Shown: positions 51,457-60,602 of the stretch, piece by piece
Numbering within the stretch: the first letter of the stretch is position 1
How the letters are laid out: each line of letters begins with the position of its first letter
DNA from: an uncultured Clostridia bacterium
GTDB lineage: Bacteria > Bacillota > Clostridia > Oscillospirales > Acutalibacteraceae
Direction: 5' to 3'
DNA length: 64,000 nt
NCBI GenBank assembly: GCA_946500295.1
Contig: CAMMVF010000010.1
Coordinates: forward strand, 1-64,000
The notes under the pieces: model-generated
Told to the model about the DNA's origin: nothing
Seen by the model: the letters and a program-made list of their open reading frames with translations, nothing else
Database searches by the model: none
Position numbers and translations under genes: made by a program

Positions 51457-52236
51457 ATGAATATACTCGCTATAGGCGATATTATTGGAGTGAATGGGTG
51501 TGAATTTTTACGAAAGAAGCTTCCTGGTTTAAAGAGGCTTAAGAATATTGATTTGGTTATAGCAAACGGAGAAAACTCTGCCAACGGCAATGGTATTACT
51601 CCCGCTGGAGCAGAACATATATTTAAAAGCGGTGTGGATGTAATCACTACGGGCAACCACGCATTTCGGCGACGTGAAATGTATCAGTATTATGATGATA
51701 CACCTTATATAATTCGGCCCGCAAATTACCCGAATTCTACTACACCGGGCAGGGGCATGACTATAATAGACATGGGGAAGTGTTCGGTAGCGGTCATGAA
51801 TATAATGGGTATCTCATATATGGAACCGCTTGATTGCCCGTTTAAAACAGCGGATGAGTTGATTGAAAAGTCAAGTGAGAAAGGCGTTAAGATAAATATT
51901 CTTGATTTCCATGCTGAAGCTACCGGTGAAAAAAGAGCTTTGGGCTACTATCTTGACGGTCGCGTGAGTTGCATCTTTGGAACACATACCCACGTGCAGA
52001 CAGCAGATGAAGTTATCCTTCCTAAGGGTACCGGATATATAACCGACGTGGGGATGACAGGTCCGTCTGAGTCTGTGCTGGGCGTTAAACCGGAGATTAT
52101 AATTGAAAAACTAAAAAATAAACTACCTCAGCGTTTTGACTGGGCCGAAGGCGAGTGTAAGCTTGACTGTGTTTTGTTTACGGTGGACGAGAAAACAGGA
52201 TATACAACAGAGGTCGAGAGAATGGAAATTAAATAA
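51457..52236 (+). CDS. ymdB: YmdB-family metallophosphoesterase
   Basis: A 259-residue phosphodiesterase (TIGR00282 type) that in Bacillus hydrolyses 2',3'-cyclic nucleotides and affects motility and biofilm choice. Metal-binding motifs are GDIIG, NGEN, TTGNHAF, DFHAEATGEK and GTHTHVQTADE, all in order. Length is normal. GGTGGTG precedes the ATG. Confidence 0.94.
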   Translation: MNILAIGDIIGVNGCEFLRKKLPGLKRLKNIDLVIANGENSANGNGITPAGAEHIFKSGVDVITTGNHAFRRREMYQYYDDTPYIIRPANYPNSTTPGRGMTIIDMGKCSVAVMNIMGISYMEPLDCPFKTADELIEKSSEKGVKINILDFHAEATGEKRALGYYLDGRVSCIFGTHTHVQTADEVILPKGTGYITDVGMTGPSESVLGVKPEIIIEKLKNKLPQRFDWAEGECKLDCVLFTVDEKTGYTTEVERMEIK

Positions 52237-52395
52237 ATCCTAGTCTATTTTCACAAATTTCCAACCATTTATTGCGTATTTATTGAAATGTAAACTCTCT
52301 TTGTGTTATAATATCATATACAATATTTCGACACTGCGCCTTGGTGCTGTGTTTTGACAGATTTAATTTTTCCAATGAAAGGAAATGAAAATACA

Positions 52396-54066
52396 ATGAA
52401 CGGAATAGTTTTGAAAAATGCCCTTGTTTCTGGGGCGAATAACATAAGCTCCCATAAGTCGCAGGTCGATGATTTGAATATTTTCCCTGTTCCCGATGGT
52501 GATACAGGTACTAATATGTCTATGACTATTACAGCTGCTGCACGAGAGCTTGAGAATATTGATGATGAAAATATCTCAGCAATTTCAAAAATTATCGCTT
52601 CTGCTATGCTCAGAGGAGCCAGAGGTAACTCAGGTGTAATTACATCTCTGTTGTTTCGAGGATTTTCCAAGGGTCTTGAGCCCGACGAAACCGATGCCAC
52701 AGCCGAACAGTGGCTCACAGCTTTTGAAAATGGTGTTTCAGCAGCTTATGGAGCCGTGACCAAGCCTACAGAGGGAACAATATTAACTGTAGCTCGTAAT
52801 GCAGCTGAAGCGGGCAGAGCTTATCTAAATGACAACCCAAAGGCGTCAGATGCAGAGCTTTGGCAGGAGATGTGCACGGGAGCAGAGCTGGCGCTGCAAA
52901 AAACACCGGAGCTTCTTCCTGTATTAAAAAAAGCCGGTGTAGTAGATGCAGGCGGAATGGGTCTGTGCTTAATTATGAACGGTATGCTTTCATATATTAA
53001 AAACGGTGAAATCATCCAGCCTCAAGACGATCTTGCTGTGTCTGAGGACATAAAAGACGACAGCTTCTTCAAAAAGGCGGCGGCTCAGTTTGATGAGATT
53101 ATTAACTTTACCTATTGTACCGAGTTTATCGTCTCAAGAAATCAGAAATTAAAAAAGGGGACGGTTGAACTTAAATCATATCTGGAGAGTATAGGTGACT
53201 GCGTGGTAGTTGTAGATGATGAAGAGATAATTAAAGTTCATGTACACACTGACCAGCCGGGCAATGCCCTGCAAGCAGGTCTTGAATATGGCTCTCTTTT
53301 GACTGTTAAAATAGAGAATATGGTTGAGCAGCATAAAAATCTAAAAGCTGAAAGCGAAATCGAGACTCAGCCCAAACAGCACCTTGCACCGGTTGAGCCT
53401 GAGATGGAGGTTGGCTTCGTGGCTGTGGCTGCAGGCGAGGGACTTACCGAGCTTTTTCGTGACCTCGGTTGTACTCAGGTTGTCAGCGGCGGACAGTCTA
53501 TGAATCCTAGCACCGATGACATTTATGAGGCTGTTATGGCGACAGGAGCGAAGAATGTGTTTGTGCTCCCGAATAACAAGAATATCATTATGGCTGCACA
53601 GCAGGTTGTTCCGATAGTAGAGGACAGAAAGGTAATAGTGTTGCCAACCAGAACAATACCTCAGGGCATCTCCGCTATGCTTTCTTATGACCCCGAACTA
53701 AATGTGGACAGCAACCGCCAGCTGATGCTCGATGCAGCCTCCTCTGTTTCTACAGGTCAGGTTACCTTTGCCGCACGAAACAGTGAGTTTGGCAGCACGA
53801 AGATTAAGCAGGGCGAGATAATCTCACTTGATAACGGTAAGCTCTGCATAACAGATAAGGATGACCCTGTCAAGGCCGCATATCGCTTGATTAAGTCAAT
53901 GGCGGGAAAGGATACGAGCTTTATTACCATTATCTACGGCGAGGAGATTTCACAAGAGCAGGCGGAAAAATGCTTTGATATGGTTAGCTCAAAGTTTAGC
54001 GGAGTAGATGTGACTTTGGTCAATGGCGGTCAGCCGGTGTATTACTTTATAATTTCAATCGAGTAG
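52396..54066 (+). CDS. fakA: DAK2-domain kinase, FakA/YloV family
   Basis: A 556-residue kinase. The N-terminal DAK2 domain (about 1-200) shows DDLNIFPVPDGDTGTNMSMT and ARGNSGVITSLLFRGF; the middle domain has VHVHTDQPGNAL; the C-terminal DegV-like domain ends VTLVNGGQPVYYFIIS. FakA phosphorylates fatty acids bound to FakB, feeding exogenous lipids into phospholipids. No FakB is in the window. Start ATG 52396 follows AAAGGAAATG. The near neighbour recG is also close to yloV in other Firmicutes. Confidence 0.9.
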   Translation: MNGIVLKNALVSGANNISSHKSQVDDLNIFPVPDGDTGTNMSMTITAAARELENIDDENISAISKIIASAMLRGARGNSGVITSLLFRGFSKGLEPDETDATAEQWLTAFENGVSAAYGAVTKPTEGTILTVARNAAEAGRAYLNDNPKASDAELWQEMCTGAELALQKTPELLPVLKKAGVVDAGGMGLCLIMNGMLSYIKNGEIIQPQDDLAVSEDIKDDSFFKKAAAQFDEIINFTYCTEFIVSRNQKLKKGTVELKSYLESIGDCVVVVDDEEIIKVHVHTDQPGNALQAGLEYGSLLTVKIENMVEQHKNLKAESEIETQPKQHLAPVEPEMEVGFVAVAAGEGLTELFRDLGCTQVVSGGQSMNPSTDDIYEAVMATGAKNVFVLPNNKNIIMAAQQVVPIVEDRKVIVLPTRTIPQGISAMLSYDPELNVDSNRQLMLDAASSVSTGQVTFAARNSEFGSTKIKQGEIISLDNGKLCITDKDDPVKAAYRLIKSMAGKDTSFITIIYGEEISQEQAEKCFDMVSSKFSGVDVTLVNGGQPVYYFIISIE

Positions 54067-54073
54067 GATTTCG

Positions 54074-54108
54074 GAGCATACCCGGTCGGGCAACGGCTTG
54101 GTATGCTC
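54074..54108 (+). terminator. Possible hairpin terminator after fakA
   Basis: Stem GAGCATACC/GGTATGCTC with a 17-nt GC-rich loop, and only a weak T tail. Confidence 0.45.
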
Positions 54109-54169
54109 TAATTGTATGATTAAGACGAAGTTTTCAGTGATTTTACATCGGTTTGTACGGAGGTAGATT

Positions 54170-54559
54170 ATGAATTGTGAAATAGGATTTGATGAACTTT
54201 ATGAGAGGGCTGCGGAAATTGCAGTGTATCGCAGTCTCGGTAAGCAGACAACAGCCGGGTTTGTCGGTGCTGCCTTGCTAAGCGGAAGCGGAAAAATCTA
54301 CACAGGCGTGAATATTGACGCACCCTGCTCAGTGGGCTTCTGTGCCGAACATTCAGCCATAGCTGCAATGGTTACGGCGGGCGAGAGTAAAGTCATAAAA
54401 ATGGTGGCAGTGAGCTGTGAGGGAGAAGTCTGGCCTCCCTGCGGTCGGTGCAGGGAATTTCTCTGTCAAATAAATGACCAGAACGAAAAATGTGAGGTTT
54501 TGTTGCCGGATAAAAGCATAACTACGATAGGCGAACTGTTGCCGTATCGTTGGAACTAA
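54170..54559 (+). CDS. Cytidine/blasticidin-S deaminase-like protein
   Basis: A 129-residue zinc deaminase. The catalytic motif is CAEHSAI (C58-A59-E60), followed by PPCGRC (C91, C94), the two remaining zinc ligands. The Cys-A-E form, a Glu as proton shuttle, and the short length fit cytidine deaminase; blasticidin-S deaminases share it, so substrate is uncertain. ACGGAGG precedes the ATG. The recG start lies 11 bp after its stop, so they are probably co-transcribed. Confidence 0.85.
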   Translation: MNCEIGFDELYERAAEIAVYRSLGKQTTAGFVGAALLSGSGKIYTGVNIDAPCSVGFCAEHSAIAAMVTAGESKVIKMVAVSCEGEVWPPCGRCREFLCQINDQNEKCEVLLPDKSITTIGELLPYRWN

Positions 54560-54570
54560 TCGGAGGGTAT

Positions 54571-56613
54571 ATGTCATCGTTATTTGAAAAGAGTATCAGC
54601 ACCCTCTATGGAGTTGGTGAAAAGCGTTCCGCCTTGTTTTCTCGCTTGGGTATTACTACAGTCGGTGAATTGCTGCGCTTTTACCCGAGAACCTATGAGG
54701 ATTTCACTACGCCTGTCGATATTAATACTCTCAAAGCGGGGGATATCAGCTGTATCAAAGCGACTCTGGAAAGTCCTGTGGTGAGTACAAGAATCTCAGG
54801 CGGCAGGCTGATTGCTCACGGCAGAGTATTTGACCAAACCGGCTTTATCACAATTACCTTTTTTAATAATAAATACATAGATAAAATGCTTGTCTCCGGC
54901 AGAGAATACAGATTTTATGGCAGGGTTTCTTCATCCAGAGGCGGTCTTGAAATGGTATCTCCTACATTTTCTGACGTCGAAAAAGATTCCTCCATTCATC
55001 CAATCTACCACGCCACCTCAGGACTTACCTCGGCCAATATCGAAAGCGCTGTCAAGCAGGCTCTGCGACTGCTTCCGAATGAGGTTGGAGAGCCCATTCC
55101 GAAATTCATTCTTGATAAATACGATTTAGCTTCACTTGACTTTGCCATAAGAAAGATTCATTTCCCGGAAAATAGTGACGAACTGCAAAGAGCGATGGAG
55201 AGGTTGGTTTTTGAGGAACTGCTTGTGCTATCTTTGGGGCTTAGGAGATTGAAGTCCAGCAAAAGGGAAGAGACCTCCGTAAAGCTTGAAAAAGACTATA
55301 CAGATGAGTTTTATTCGCTTTTGCCTTTTAAACCTACAAAAGCTCAGCTCAGAGTAACCGCTGAGTGCATTTCAGATATGATTCACGCAACATCGCCTAT
55401 GAACCGACTGATTCAAGGTGATGTCGGTTCGGGAAAAACCGCAGTGGCGGCGGCGTTGTGCTACACAGTGATAAAAAACGGCTGGCAGGCGGCGTTTATG
55501 GCACCTACCGAAATACTTGCTCAGCAGCACTATGAATTTTTGAGCAGAACACTTGAGAACACAGGGATTAGAGTCGAGCTTTTGTCCGGCTCTGTTACTC
55601 CTGCCAAAAAGCGCAGGCTATACCAACAGCTGGCAGATGGAGATATAGACCTTATAGTAGGTACCAATGCTATAATTTCTGAAGGGTTGGAATTTCACGC
55701 CCTCGGATTGGCAGTTACGGATGAGCAGCATCGCTTTGGAGTTCGACAGAGAGCAAAGCTCAGTTCTAAGGGTGAGAAGCCCCACACACTGGTAATGTCC
55801 GCTACCCCAATTCCGAGAACACTTGCGCTGATAATCTATGGTGATTTGGATATCTCTGTGATTGACGAGCTACCACCGGGGCGTAAGAAAGTATCTACGT
55901 ATCTTATGCGTTCGCAAAAGAGGGCTGCAATGTATGGCTTTATCAAGGATTATTTAGATAAAGGTTTTCAAGCGTTTATTGTCTGCCCTACAGTAGAGGA
56001 GAATGAACTGAATATTGCATCTGCAACGGAGTATTATGAGAAGCTTAGAGATAAAGATTTTAAAAACTACACGGTCGGACTTCTACATGGAAAAATGAAA
56101 ACAAAGGATAAAGACGAGATTATGCGCCAATTTGTATCCGGGGAAATTCAGCTTTTGGTTTCGACCACAGTAATAGAAGTAGGAGTAGATGTCCCAAATG
56201 CGGTGATAATGGCTGTGGAAAATGCGGAGCGATTCGGTTTTTCTCAACTTCATCAGCTTCGCGGCAGAGTCGGCAGAGGTGGGGAAAAATCCTTCTGCTT
56301 TCTCATCAGCGATGCAAAAGGGGAGGATACTCTTAAAAGACTAAAAACTATGTGCCGAACATCAAACGGCTTTGAAATTGCCGATATGGACTTGAAGCTG
56401 AGAGGACCAGGAGACTTTTTCGGTTCGCGTCAGCACGGACTCCCTGAGCTCCATATAGCCGATCTTGCGAATATGGAGGCTCTGACACTGGCTCAAAAAG
56501 CAGCAGATGAGATTGAACATCGGCCTCAGGGCTTGATGAGCGATGACTGTCGTTATCTGCGAGCTGAAATCCGCAGGCTTTTTGGACGGGTCGGCGCAGA
56601 GGGAATGAATTAG
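54571..56613 (+). CDS. recG: ATP-dependent DNA helicase RecG
   Basis: A 680-residue helicase that remodels stalled replication forks and Holliday junctions. The N-terminal wedge/OB domain (about 60-160) precedes Walker A GDVGSGKTAV, the DEQHRFG box, SATPIPRTLAL and the C-terminal QLRGRVGRG motif. DFFGSRQHGLPELHIADL is the RecG C-terminal hallmark. Start ATG 54571 follows CGGAGGG; the seven extra codons of the longer reading contain that site. Confidence 0.96.
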   Translation: MSSLFEKSISTLYGVGEKRSALFSRLGITTVGELLRFYPRTYEDFTTPVDINTLKAGDISCIKATLESPVVSTRISGGRLIAHGRVFDQTGFITITFFNNKYIDKMLVSGREYRFYGRVSSSRGGLEMVSPTFSDVEKDSSIHPIYHATSGLTSANIESAVKQALRLLPNEVGEPIPKFILDKYDLASLDFAIRKIHFPENSDELQRAMERLVFEELLVLSLGLRRLKSSKREETSVKLEKDYTDEFYSLLPFKPTKAQLRVTAECISDMIHATSPMNRLIQGDVGSGKTAVAAALCYTVIKNGWQAAFMAPTEILAQQHYEFLSRTLENTGIRVELLSGSVTPAKKRRLYQQLADGDIDLIVGTNAIISEGLEFHALGLAVTDEQHRFGVRQRAKLSSKGEKPHTLVMSATPIPRTLALIIYGDLDISVIDELPPGRKKVSTYLMRSQKRAAMYGFIKDYLDKGFQAFIVCPTVEENELNIASATEYYEKLRDKDFKNYTVGLLHGKMKTKDKDEIMRQFVSGEIQLLVSTTVIEVGVDVPNAVIMAVENAERFGFSQLHQLRGRVGRGGEKSFCFLISDAKGEDTLKRLKTMCRTSNGFEIADMDLKLRGPGDFFGSRQHGLPELHIADLANMEALTLAQKAADEIEHRPQGLMSDDCRYLRAEIRRLFGRVGAEGMN

Positions 56614-56655
56614 TTGTGCGCTTTAACTATGGAAACAGCAGATATAGCGGATTAT

Positions 56656-56730
56656 AACCAAGTCGCCAATATCCCCCGTCTCTGTATGCGGCATAATTAA
56701 ACGAGCTTGTCACGCAGGCGAAGATTTAAA
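56656..56730 (+). repeat. Dispersed hairpin repeat, copy 5 (short form)
   Basis: A 75-bp copy with AACCAAGTCGCC, a reduced first stem, then TTAAACGAGCTTGTCACGC and CAGGCGAAGATTTAAAT. Like copy 1 it lacks the central hairpins. Confidence 0.85.
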
Positions 56731-56945
56731 TTATAAATTAGAAATCCATGTAAGAATTATATAGAGAGCGTGTGAAATTATTGTTAAAACTGTCGTAATA
56801 GACAAAAAGTAATTGAAAGATTTTGTTATTTTTTCCATATTCAAGCTTGAGAAAATGTAGTATAATATGACCAAGGTTAGGATATGTATATAAAAGACAT
56901 ATTTTAAATTAATTTTTGTATTATTTTCCGAAGGGAGTTTTTAAG
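56731..56945 (+). promoter_or_regulatory. Leader region of the small phosphotransferase gene
   Basis: An AT-rich region with TATAAT at 56861-56866 and a perfect palindrome TCAAGCTTGA at 56841-56850 just upstream. No convincing -35 is present. The rest shows nothing. Confidence 0.4.
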
Positions 56946-57695
56946 ATGGCAGATGTAAAGATCTTAGCTGAAAGGAAAGACAAAACTATATACAGGGAGG
57001 GCGACGCTACTGTTAAGGTGTTTGGAGCTTCCTATCCGAAGTCCGATGTACTAAACGAGGCGTTGAATCAAGCCAGAGTAGAGGAAACAGGGCTAAATAT
57101 TCCTTCCATTCGCTCAGTTTCTTTGATTGATGGAAAATGGGCTATTACTCTTGACTATATCGAAGGAAGAACACTACAGGAGCTTATGGACGAAAATCCC
57201 GACAAGATTGACGAGTATCTTGAGAAATTTGTTGACCTCCAGCTCGAGGTTCAAAGCAAGAGAGCTCCAATGTTAAACAAGCTCAAGGACAAGATGAACA
57301 GAAAAATTTCGAGCCTCACTGACGTAAGCGCTACGATTAGATACGAGCTTCACACCCGCCTCGACGGTATGCCGAAGCATGTAAAGGTTTGTCACGGTGA
57401 CTTCAATCCGAGCAATATTATCGTTAAAGATGATGGCACAATGTACATTCTCGACTGGTCGCACGCAACTCAGGGCAACGGCTCGGCCGACGCAGCCAGA
57501 ACCTATCTGCTGTTTTCACTGCATCAGCCAGAGCTTGCAGAGAAGTATATGAATCTCTATTGCGAAAAGAGCGATACAGCTAAGCAGTATGTACAGCAGT
57601 GGCTTCCGATCGTAGCAGCTTCCCAGATGGTTAAGGGAGTTGAAGAGGAGAGAGAGTTCCTCTCCAAGTGGATAGATGTCGTTGATTATCAGTAA
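56946..57695 (+). CDS. Phosphotransferase-enzyme-family (APH/choline kinase-like) protein
   Basis: A 249-residue kinase-fold protein. The catalytic loop is VCHGDFNPSNII and the metal loop is MYILDWSHA. A hinge-like LDYIEGRTLQELM is also typical. It differs from the APH(3')-like gene at 357-1142 and probably acts on a small metabolite; substrate unknown. Start ATG 56946 follows AAGGGAG; a longer reading of ten codons has no ribosome binding site. Monocistronic. Confidence 0.83.
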   Translation: MADVKILAERKDKTIYREGDATVKVFGASYPKSDVLNEALNQARVEETGLNIPSIRSVSLIDGKWAITLDYIEGRTLQELMDENPDKIDEYLEKFVDLQLEVQSKRAPMLNKLKDKMNRKISSLTDVSATIRYELHTRLDGMPKHVKVCHGDFNPSNIIVKDDGTMYILDWSHATQGNGSADAARTYLLFSLHQPELAEKYMNLYCEKSDTAKQYVQQWLPIVAASQMVKGVEEEREFLSKWIDVVDYQ

Positions 57696-57814
57696 TTCAT
57701 TTGGCTTTAATTTGCGATAATATTATACGTATCACACTGAGATAGATGTGATATATTTAGTATTAGAGACAGCTTTTTATTTATAAATCTTTCTTTTCAT
57801 ATAATTTCCTCCGA

Positions 57815-57842
57815 CTGCCCCGCAAGGGGCAGTTATTTTTTG
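57815..57842 (+). terminator. Rho-independent terminator
   Basis: Perfect stem CTGCCCC/GGGGCAG with a GCAA tetraloop and TTATTTTTT tail. Confidence 0.9.
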
Positions 57843-57945
57843 CTGGGTTTAAAGCTCCGTGATACATATTAGCTTAGCTCTATAGATTGCTACTGATTTT
57901 AACATAAAATGTCAGCGCTGATTGCTGGTGCGTGCTCTTTGTTCC

Positions 57946-57954
57946 TGCTATAAT
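57946..57954 (+). promoter_or_regulatory. Extended -10 promoter of the XRE-AbrB/ABC operon
   Basis: TGCTATAAT at 57946-57954, 24 bp before the ATG, without a good -35. Confidence 0.5.
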
Positions 57955-57977
57955 TGTAACAAGGAGGTAGGAAATAC

Positions 57978-58409
57978 ATGATTAGTACGAATATAAAGAA
58001 CCTACGAAAAAAGCTGAGACTCAGTCAGGAGGAGCTTGCCGAGAAGGTAGATGTTGCCCGTCAAACAGTCGCAAAATGGGAAAACGGCGATGCTCTGCCG
58101 GATATAATAAGCTGTAAAAAGCTGTCTATGATTTTTAAGGTGTCCATAGATGATTTACTGAAAACTCCTGTGGGCGAAAAGGGAGAGGAAGCTCAGAGAA
58201 AGCATATTTTTGGCGCTGTAACGGTAGGGGAGAGAGGACAGATTGTAATTCCTGCAAAGGCGAGGGAGATTTTCGATATAAAACCCGGCGATAAGGTTTT
58301 AATCTTAGGCGATGTAAGTCAGGGAATGGCAATGGTAAAGCTGGAGTGGTTTTCAGGCTTAGCGGAGGCGTTGCATCCCCAAGCGGAGGATTATAATGAA
58401 GGCGGTTAA
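57978..58409 (+). CDS. XRE HTH-SpoVT/AbrB fusion transcriptional regulator
   Basis: A 143-residue regulator with two DNA-binding modules: an XRE helix-turn-helix (about 5-60, LRLSQEELAEKVDVARQTV) and a SpoVT/AbrB beta-hairpin domain (about 77-125, VTVGERGQIVIPAKAREIF). It overlaps the ABC ATPase start by 14 bp, so it heads that operon and probably controls it. Ribosome binding site AAGGAGG. Confidence 0.9.
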   Translation: MISTNIKNLRKKLRLSQEELAEKVDVARQTVAKWENGDALPDIISCKKLSMIFKVSIDDLLKTPVGEKGEEAQRKHIFGAVTVGERGQIVIPAKAREIFDIKPGDKVLILGDVSQGMAMVKLEWFSGLAEALHPQAEDYNEGG

Positions 58410-59130
58410 GACTACGGAGCTTACAAAGCTTTATGGAAACAGACGTGCAGTGGACGGATTAAATCTTGAAATAGAGCGGGGCGAGCTTTATTCCATTCTC
58501 GGGGTAAATGGTGCCGGTAAAACCACGCTGATAAAAATGCTTTGCTGCCTATCTCGGCCGAGTGAGGGAAAAGCCTTTATTCTGGGGAAAAGTGTTACAG
58601 AGCAGAGCGAGGAGGTCAAAAGGCTGATAAATCTTTCCACGCAGGCAACGGCGGTTGCGCTTAATCTGACTGTTGAGGAAAACCTTAGAATGATGGCGGG
58701 TATTTACGGAATGAAGGCTGATGAAGCTAGGCAAAAAACCGAAGAGATGATAAAAGCGCTGTCTTTTGAGGAATACAAAAGCTCACGTGCAAAGACCCTC
58801 TCAGGCGGCTGGAGGCGCAAACTGAGCATTGCAATGGCGCTGATTACACAGCCAAAGATTTTGTTCTTGGACGAACCGACCTTGGGACTCGATGTGTTGG
58901 CGAGGAGGGAGCTGTGGAAGCTTATTCAAACGCTCAAGGGCAAGATGACCATAATCCTTACCACCCATTATATGGAGGAGGCTCAGGCTCTTTCCGATAG
59001 GATTGGTATTATGCACGCAGGTAGAATAATCGCCTCAGGCACACCTGAGCAACTAATGATAAGTACGAATACAACCAGTATAGAACAAGCCTTTATAGAG
59101 CTTTCAGGAGGTGGAGCAGATGCCGGTTAA
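58396..59130 (+). CDS. ABC transporter ATP-binding protein
   Basis: A 244-residue ATPase of the NatA/multidrug type. Walker A is GVNGAGKTTLIK (about 36-47), signature TLSGGWRRKL, Walker B ILFLDEPTLGLD and H-loop TTHYMEEA. The start overlaps the regulator and the end overlaps the permease start, so all three are coupled. Confidence 0.92.
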   Translation: MKAVKTTELTKLYGNRRAVDGLNLEIERGELYSILGVNGAGKTTLIKMLCCLSRPSEGKAFILGKSVTEQSEEVKRLINLSTQATAVALNLTVEENLRMMAGIYGMKADEARQKTEEMIKALSFEEYKSSRAKTLSGGWRRKLSIAMALITQPKILFLDEPTLGLDVLARRELWKLIQTLKGKMTIILTTHYMEEAQALSDRIGIMHAGRIIASGTPEQLMISTNTTSIEQAFIELSGGGADAG

Positions 59131-59875
59131 AGCCTTTGCGGCGAGAAATTTTAAGGAGCTTATTAGAGATCCTTTGAGTTATATTTTCTGTATAGGATTG
59201 CCGATTGTTATGCTCGTTATTATGACAATACTTGGCAGAAGCATACCATCTCAGGCAGAGCTTGAGATATTCTCCCTGCAAAACCAGTGTGCTGGAATGA
59301 TAGTTTTTGCCTTTTCGTTTGTAATGCTTTTTACAGCCTTACTTATATCAAAGGACCGTGCCGGTTCATTGCTCATAAGGCTATTTGCTTCGCCTATGAG
59401 GTCATATGAGTTTATTATCGGGTATGCTATACCTCTGGCGCTTATAGCCGTTGCTCAGATTTTAGCCTGCTTTGGCGCTTCAATTATACTTTCGCCGGCA
59501 ATCGGTGAGAGCTTAAATATTCAGTATATTCCACTGTGCTTTCTTGTCAGCATACCATCTGTAATTCTCTTTATCGGTTTGGGAATAATTTTCGGCTTTC
59601 TTTTTAGTGAGAAGTCCGCTCCCGGTCTTTCCTCAATTATCATCTCCGCTGCGCCGATTTTAGGCGGCGTTTGGATGGACTTGGATATGATAGGAGGGCA
59701 GCTTTTAGCAGTAGCAAAATGCTTTCCGTTTTATTATGCAGTCAGCTCCTGCCGCAAAATTATGGAGGGTAATTTCAACGATGTGCCGCAGTCGATAATG
59801 ATTTTATCCATTTGGGCTGTGTTGATTTTCATTGCTTCCGTATTTGTGTACAGAATAAAAACAAAGGAGAATTAG
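59120..59875 (+). CDS. ABC-2 type permease
   Basis: A 251-residue permease with six membrane segments; ARNFKELIRDPLSYIF at the N-terminus is typical of ABC-2 drug/antibiotic exporters. I chose ATG 59120 because AGGAGG lies 8-9 nt upstream. Substrate unknown; self-protection or cell-envelope stress is a usual role for this family. Confidence 0.87.
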   Translation: MPVKAFAARNFKELIRDPLSYIFCIGLPIVMLVIMTILGRSIPSQAELEIFSLQNQCAGMIVFAFSFVMLFTALLISKDRAGSLLIRLFASPMRSYEFIIGYAIPLALIAVAQILACFGASIILSPAIGESLNIQYIPLCFLVSIPSVILFIGLGIIFGFLFSEKSAPGLSSIIISAAPILGGVWMDLDMIGGQLLAVAKCFPFYYAVSSCRKIMEGNFNDVPQSIMILSIWAVLIFIASVFVYRIKTKEN

Positions 59876-59885
59876 CAGTACAAAT

Positions 59886-59925
59886 AAAGTGTGTAAGTTA
59901 TAATCGGCTTACACACTTTTAATAT
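59886..59925 (+). terminator. Terminator after the ABC-2 operon
   Basis: Stem AAAGTGTGTAAG/CTTACACACTTT with a 10-nt loop and a T-rich tail. Confidence 0.78.
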
Positions 59926-60083
59926 ATTTTCTTAGATTTGAGTTTATCGTTGCATTTTAATTTACGACAAAATTTTCTGTAAGCAAGCTAATCTCTTGTG
60001 CTTTAATCAAGAAAGCACTTGATAATTAACACTGATTGCTGCTGTCGTTATATCTACCTTTATTACTGCCCATATATAAGCTC

Positions 60084-60386
60084 TTATGGCAATGCGAACA
60101 GTGGGCTTGAAATCAGAGGTTTCCAAAACAACCTCTTGCCGCAAGAGGGACATCTGCTGCACGGTGGCATCAGCGGCATATTAAAGTAGCAGATGATTAG
60201 CAAAATAAAGCTGAATAATCCGTCCGGCAAACTGCGGTGTAACAGTAGAAATAAGAGGCATCCCAAAACTGAACATATTGCGCCAAGCCGCCATGCAATT
60301 ATAGCTCTTTTGCATCCGGGTTCTACTGCGACACACATAAGTAAATTTAGAATAGTAAATATTATTAGTTCTATGATGTAATACAT
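60084..60386 (-). CDS. Small membrane protein with C-terminal zinc-ribbon-like motif
   Basis: About 100 residues: three membrane segments, then CSRCPSCGKRLFWKP, a C4-type zinc knuckle half. Start ATG 60386 follows AAGGGC; a longer reading adds 34 unlikely residues. Family not recognised. No partner gene. Confidence 0.55.
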   Translation of the reverse strand: MYYIIELIIFTILNLLMCVAVEPGCKRAIIAWRLGAICSVLGCLLFLLLHRSLPDGLFSFILLIICYFNMPLMPPCSRCPSCGKRLFWKPLISSPLFALP

Positions 60387-60527
60387 TTTACAGCCCTTCG
60401 TCGATTGTTTTAAATTCATATATTTATTAATAATATTATATCTTACGACGAAATTTTCTATATTAAGCTCAGGTAAAATTAACGTCAAATCCGATGCTAA
60501 TAGAATATATTTCCATCTTTACAGCAA

Positions 60528-60562
60528 CCCCCGTCTCAATACTTTCAGCATTGAGATGGGGG
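60528..60562 (-). terminator. Terminator-like hairpin after trpA
   Basis: Stem CCCCCGTCTCAAT/ATTGAGATGGGGG with one wobble, 41 bp beyond the trpA stop; the T tail on the minus strand is weak. Confidence 0.6.
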
Positions 60563-60602
60563 TATGTTAAAATAAAATTATCTAATTTTCATTAAACCAA
60601 GC

